DNA from: Curtobacterium sp. ER1/6
Lineage (GTDB): Bacteria; Actinomycetota; Actinomycetes; Actinomycetales; Microbacteriaceae
Length of the DNA stretch: 64,000 nucleotides
Assembly: GCF_001742745.1 (NCBI RefSeq)
Contig: NZ_MJAK01000011.1
Span: 1-64,000 of the forward strand
Reading direction: 5' to 3'
Shown here: positions 61,000-64,000 of the stretch, piece by piece
Position numbering within the stretch: the stretch's first letter is position 1
Layout of the letters: the number at the start of each line of letters is the position of its first letter
Made by a program: the position numbers and the translations under genes
Notes under the pieces: model-generated
What the model was told of the DNA's origin: nothing
The model's input: the letters and a program-made list of their open reading frames with translations, nothing else
The model's database searches: none

Positions 61000-62409
61000 G
61001 TGACCGTTCGCCTCCACGACTCCCGCGCCGCAGCCGTCGTCGACCTCGTCCCGCTGGTCGACGGACAGGTCAGCATGTACGTCTGCGGCCCCACGGTGCA
61101 GTCGTCGCCGCACATCGGGCACCTGCGCTCCGCCCTCGTCTACGACATCTGGCGGCGGTGGCTGACGTACCGCGGCTACCGGGTGACCCTCGTCCGGAAC
61201 GTCACCGACATCGACGACAAGGTGCTCGACCTGGCGGCCGGCACCGACGAGGAGTGGTTCGCCCGCGCGTACCGCGTCGAGCGGGAGTTCACCGCCGCGT
61301 ACGACGCCCTCGGCATCCTCGCCCCGACCTACGAGCCGCGGGCGACGGCGAGCGTGCCGCAGATGCACGAGATCATCGAGCGCCTGATCGAGCGCGGGCA
61401 CGCCTACGCGGCGGCCGACGGCTCGGGCGACGTGTACTTCGACACCGGGAGCTGGGAGGCGTACGGCGCCCTCACCCGACAGCGCCGCGAGGACATGGTC
61501 GAGGCGGCCGACGCGGACCCGCGCGGCAAGCGGGACCCCCGCGACTTCGCGCTGTGGAAGGGCGCGAAGCCGGGCGAGCCGGGCACGGCCACGTGGGACT
61601 CCCCGTGGGGCCCCGGACGACCGGGGTGGCACATCGAGTGCTCCGCGATGTCGCGGCGGTACCTCGGCCCGGCGTTCGACATCCACGGCGGTGGACTCGA
61701 CCTGCGCTTCCCGCACCACGAGAACGAGCTCGCGCAGTCGACCGCGGCCGGTGACCCCTTCGCGTCGTACTGGCTGCACAACGGGCTCGTGACCGTCGAG
61801 GGGCAGAAGATGTCGAAGTCGCTGGGCAACTCGATCTTCGCCGCCGACTTCCTCGCTGCCGCCCGACCCGCCGTGGTCCGCTACTTCCTCGGCGCCGCGC
61901 ACTACCGGTCGTCGATCGACCACCACGAGGGCTCCCTCGTCGAGGCCGAGGCGGCCTACGACCGGATCGCGGGCTTCCTCGAGCGTGCCGGTGCCCGGCT
62001 CGCTGGTGTCCCGGTGCGGGACGCCCCGGGCGTGCCGGAGGCCTTCGGGACCGCGATGGACGACGACCTCGCGGTGCCCCAGGCCCTCGCCGTGCTGCAC
62101 GAGACCGTCCGGGCCGGGAACGCCGCTCTCGACGCCGACGATGCGGATGCGCTCGGAACCGCGTACCATCAGGTGGCTGCGATGGTCGAGGTGCTCGGCA
62201 TCGACCCGCGCGCAGCCCACTGGTCCGGCACCGGCCACGACGTCGCTGCCGCACCGCTCGCCGCTCTCGTCGAGCGTCTCCTCCAGGAGCGCACCGACGC
62301 ACGAGCAGCACGTGACTTCGCGGCCGCCGACCGGTACCGCGACGATCTCGCAGCAGCGGGCATCACGATCGAGGACACACCGTCCGGAACACGCTGGAGC
62401 ATCGCCTGA
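61000..62409 (+). CDS. cysS: Cysteinyl-tRNA synthetase
   Basis: 469 aa class I synthetase. HIGH-type [10 protein letters not shown] near residue 30 with the preceding zinc Cys (YVCGPTV), zinc ligands in WHIECSAM and PHHENE, KMSKS motif [11 protein letters not shown] near 270. The C-terminal helical domain ends with [21 protein letters not shown] 61000 is chosen with AGGGTGG 5 nt upstream; TAGGGT also fits a -10 for a leaderless start. Confidence 0.96.
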   Translation: MTVRLHDSRAAAVVDLVPLVDGQVSMYVCGPTVQSSPHIGHLRSALVYDIWRRWLTYRGYRVTLVRNVTDIDDKVLDLAAGTDEEWFARAYRVEREFTAAYDALGILAPTYEPRATASVPQMHEIIERLIERGHAYAAADGSGDVYFDTGSWEAYGALTRQRREDMVEAADADPRGKRDPRDFALWKGAKPGEPGTATWDSPWGPGRPGWHIECSAMSRRYLGPAFDIHGGGLDLRFPHHENELAQSTAAGDPFASYWLHNGLVTVEGQKMSKSLGNSIFAADFLAAARPAVVRYFLGAAHYRSSIDHHEGSLVEAEAAYDRIAGFLERAGARLAGVPVRDAPGVPEAFGTAMDDDLAVPQALAVLHETVRAGNAALDADDADALGTAYHQVAAMVEVLGIDPRAAHWSGTGHDVAAAPLAALVERLLQERTDARAARDFAAADRYRDDLAAAGITIEDTPSGTRWSIA

Positions 62410-62437
62410 CCACGGCAGTGCCGAACAGGAGCTACGC

Positions 62438-63448
62438 ATGAAGAACGTCTCGGGGAGCAGGAAGGGCCGGCCCGGCGCCGTCCGCTCCGGCCGCAAGGGC
62501 AACAAGCAGGTCGGCTCCGGCGGCCAGGGCGCCCAGGCGCTCGAGGGCCGGAAGCCGACGCCGAAGGCCGAGGACCGCCCGTACCACCCCGCCGGCAAGC
62601 GCAAGGCCGCCAAGGAGCGGCTCGACGCCGCCCGTGGTCGTCACGGCGCGTCGAGCTCGCCGCAGCAGCGCACCGGTCGCCCGCCGCAGCGGAAGTCCGA
62701 CGACTCGGAGCTCGTGACCGGCCGCAACTCGGTGCTCGAGGCCCTCCGCACGAAGACCCCCTCCACGACCCTCTACATCGCCGCCCGCATCGAGGTGGAC
62801 GACCGCGTCAAGGAGATCCTCGCGCTCGCCAACCACCGCGGCGTCCCGATCATGGAGATCATGCGGCCGGAGCTCGACCGCATCACGGGGCACGACAGCG
62901 TGCACCAGGGCGTCGCCCTCAAGGTCCCGGCGTACGAGTACGCCGTGGCGGAGGACCTCGCCGAGCGCGCCTTCGGTCGGGACGAGGTCCCGCTCATGGT
63001 CGCCCTCGACGGCATCACCGACCCGCGCAACCTCGGTGCGATCATCCGGTCCACGGCGGCGTTCGGCGGGCACGGCGTCATCGTCCCGCAGCGCCGCTCG
63101 GTCGGCGTGACTGCGAGCGCATGGAAGACCTCCGCCGGCGCGGCCGCCCGCACGCCCGTCGCGATGGCGCCGAACCTGACCCAGACCCTGAAGTCGCTCA
63201 AGTCGATGGGGCTCTTCGTGCTCGGTCTCGCGGGCGACGGCGACGTGCAACTCGACCAGCTCGAGCTCGCGGACCGGCCGATCGTCATCGTCGTCGGCTC
63301 CGAGGGCAAGGGGCTGTCCCGACTCGTGACCGAGACCTGCGACGCGGTCGTCTCGATCCCGATCTCGAGCGCGACCGAGTCCCTCAACGCGGGCATCGCC
63401 GCGAGCGTCACGCTGTGGGAGGTCGCCCGGCGCCGTCGCGCCGAGTAG
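62438..63448 (+). CDS. rlmB: 23S rRNA 2'-O-ribose methyltransferase, RlmB/TrmH family
   Basis: 336 aa SPOUT methyltransferase. A basic Lys/Arg/Gly-rich tail of about 80 residues precedes the substrate-binding domain (VTGRNSVLEALRTK) and the knotted catalytic domain with NLGAIIRSTAAF, IVVGSEGKGLSRLV and ISSATESLNAGIAASV. The basic tail probably binds rRNA. ATG 62438 with AGGAGC 6 nt upstream. The cysS-rlmB order is conserved in actinobacteria. Confidence 0.94.
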   Translation: MKNVSGSRKGRPGAVRSGRKGNKQVGSGGQGAQALEGRKPTPKAEDRPYHPAGKRKAAKERLDAARGRHGASSSPQQRTGRPPQRKSDDSELVTGRNSVLEALRTKTPSTTLYIAARIEVDDRVKEILALANHRGVPIMEIMRPELDRITGHDSVHQGVALKVPAYEYAVAEDLAERAFGRDEVPLMVALDGITDPRNLGAIIRSTAAFGGHGVIVPQRRSVGVTASAWKTSAGAAARTPVAMAPNLTQTLKSLKSMGLFVLGLAGDGDVQLDQLELADRPIVIVVGSEGKGLSRLVTETCDAVVSIPISSATESLNAGIAASVTLWEVARRRRAE

Positions 63449-63474
63449 CGGCCCGCACCAGCGCACCGCGCGCC

Positions 63475-63521
63475 ACGGGAGGCGCGGTGCCGGTCCACGG
63501 GACCGGCACCGGGCCTCCCGT
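63475..63521. terminator. Terminator hairpin after rlmB
   Basis: ACGGGAGGC ... GGTGCCGGTCC (63475-63496) pairs with GGACCGGCACC ... GCCTCCCGT (63500-63521), with a 2-nt internal mismatch. It combines the stem ends of the GGGAGGC family with the inner stem of the hairpin at 58403-58455. Confidence 0.85.
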
Positions 63522-63665
63522 CCGTGCGCGAGCGGGCAGGACGCGCCGCGCCTGCGTCGCCGAGCGGGCGGAACCCGTCGTCCGGCGTGCTCGAGCGTGC
63601 CGGATCTGGCCCGTTGGCGGACCAGGGCGCGACCGCACCGGCCTCGCCGCGATCCTGCGCCGGCC

Positions 63666-64000
63666 TCAGACGGAGGCGCGCCAGTCCTCGACGTCGTCGG
63701 ACTCGTCCGCCGACCCGTCGTCGTCGACGACGGGGATCGGCAGGGTCATCGACGACGTCGGCGGGTTGATGAGCAGGCGCTCGTCACGACGGTGGCGCAG
63801 CACGTCGTTGATGTACGCGGTGGTGGCCTCGGGCAGCGAGACCGAACGCTCCTCCTCCTGGGACATGTACCAGCGGTGCTCGAGCAGCTCGTGGAACACC
63901 TCGGCGGGTTCGAGCCGTCCCCGCAGGTCCCGCGGGATCGAGCGGACGACGGGCTCGAACACCCGCGACACCCACTCGTGCGCCACCATCTCCTCGTCGA
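63666..64000 (-). CDS. DUF4032-family protein, C-terminal part (runs off the window)
   Basis: About 111 residues of the C-terminus; the frame is open to the window end. The segment VFEPVVRSIPRDLRGRLEPA, then EVFHELLEHRWYMSQEEERS and TTAYINDVLRHRRDE, is typical of the actinobacterial DUF4032 proteins, whose N-terminal part resembles a kinase fold. It ends in an acidic tail. The role is unknown. Confidence 0.8.
   Translation of the reverse strand, partial: DEEMVAHEWVSRVFEPVVRSIPRDLRGRLEPAEVFHELLEHRWYMSQEEERSVSLPEATTAYINDVLRHRRDERLLINPPTSSMTLPIPVVDDDGSADESDDVEDWRASV

Overview
The window reads as a chromosomal segment of a high-GC Gram-positive actinobacterium, most likely Microbacteriaceae and probably Curtobacterium or a close relative. 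The evidence is codon bias towards G/C at third positions, many GTG starts, a mycothiol gene (mshD) next to glnR, senX3-regX3 with phoU, carD followed by a fused ispDF, cysS and rlmB, and a sigK-rskA pair. The genus is an inference from gene content, not from a search. Nearly all of the window is ordinary core or metabolic sequence; about 20.2-23.5 kb is accessory.

Layout. 0-7.2 kb: a 202-bp tandem repeat array, then a sugar ABC importer (binding lipoprotein and two permeases) with a GH38 alpha-mannosidase, a mannoside uptake and degradation operon. 7.2-15.2 kb: a DUF559-type nuclease-fold protein, a histidine phosphatase coupled to nnrD, a DUF1905/YdeI protein, and a second ABC importer (binding protein, two permeases, ATPase). 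15.2-20.2 kb: NUDIX hydrolase, nagB behind a perfect DasR-type palindrome, a PatB/MalY aminotransferase, an SDR divergent from its probable MmyB-type regulator, and a lipoprotein. 20.2-23.5 kb: an island with a decayed GH29 fucosidase, unrecognised remnants, and an intact translationally coupled pair of a secreted protein and a lipoprotein. 23.5-30.4 kb (mostly minus strand): VOC protein, nagA, a YrdB-like membrane protein, purU, MFS exporter with a MarR regulator, GNAT, DUF2017 and clpS. 30.5-34 kb: a ZTP-type riboswitch ahead of glyA-folD, then two small membrane genes, the second apparently frameshifted in a C7 run. 34-38.5 kb: galT-galK divergent from a DeoR-type regulator and galM. 38.7-42 kb: tRNA-Lys(TTT) beside a partial tRNA copy, small genes, a 20-bp tandem repeat, and sigK-rskA.

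42-59 kb is dominated by phosphate biology: pstSCAB, a MutT1-like NUDIX/phosphatase fusion coupled to ppk, glnR-mshD, gpm, and phoU divergent from senX3-regX3. GTTCACC-type direct repeats at 11-nt phasing lie upstream of pstS, in the phoU/senX3 intergenic region and, degenerately, upstream of ppk, so one PHO regulon probably joins them. 59-64 kb holds carD, ispDF, cysS, rlmB and the C-terminal part of a DUF4032 gene that leaves the window.

Window-wide patterns: many genes have a TAnnnT -10 box exactly 6-7 nt before the start codon (leaderless transcripts); several terminators share the same GGGAGGCGCG stem; and three intergenic sites carry a dispersed repeat built on CGGGCGTACCTGGT.
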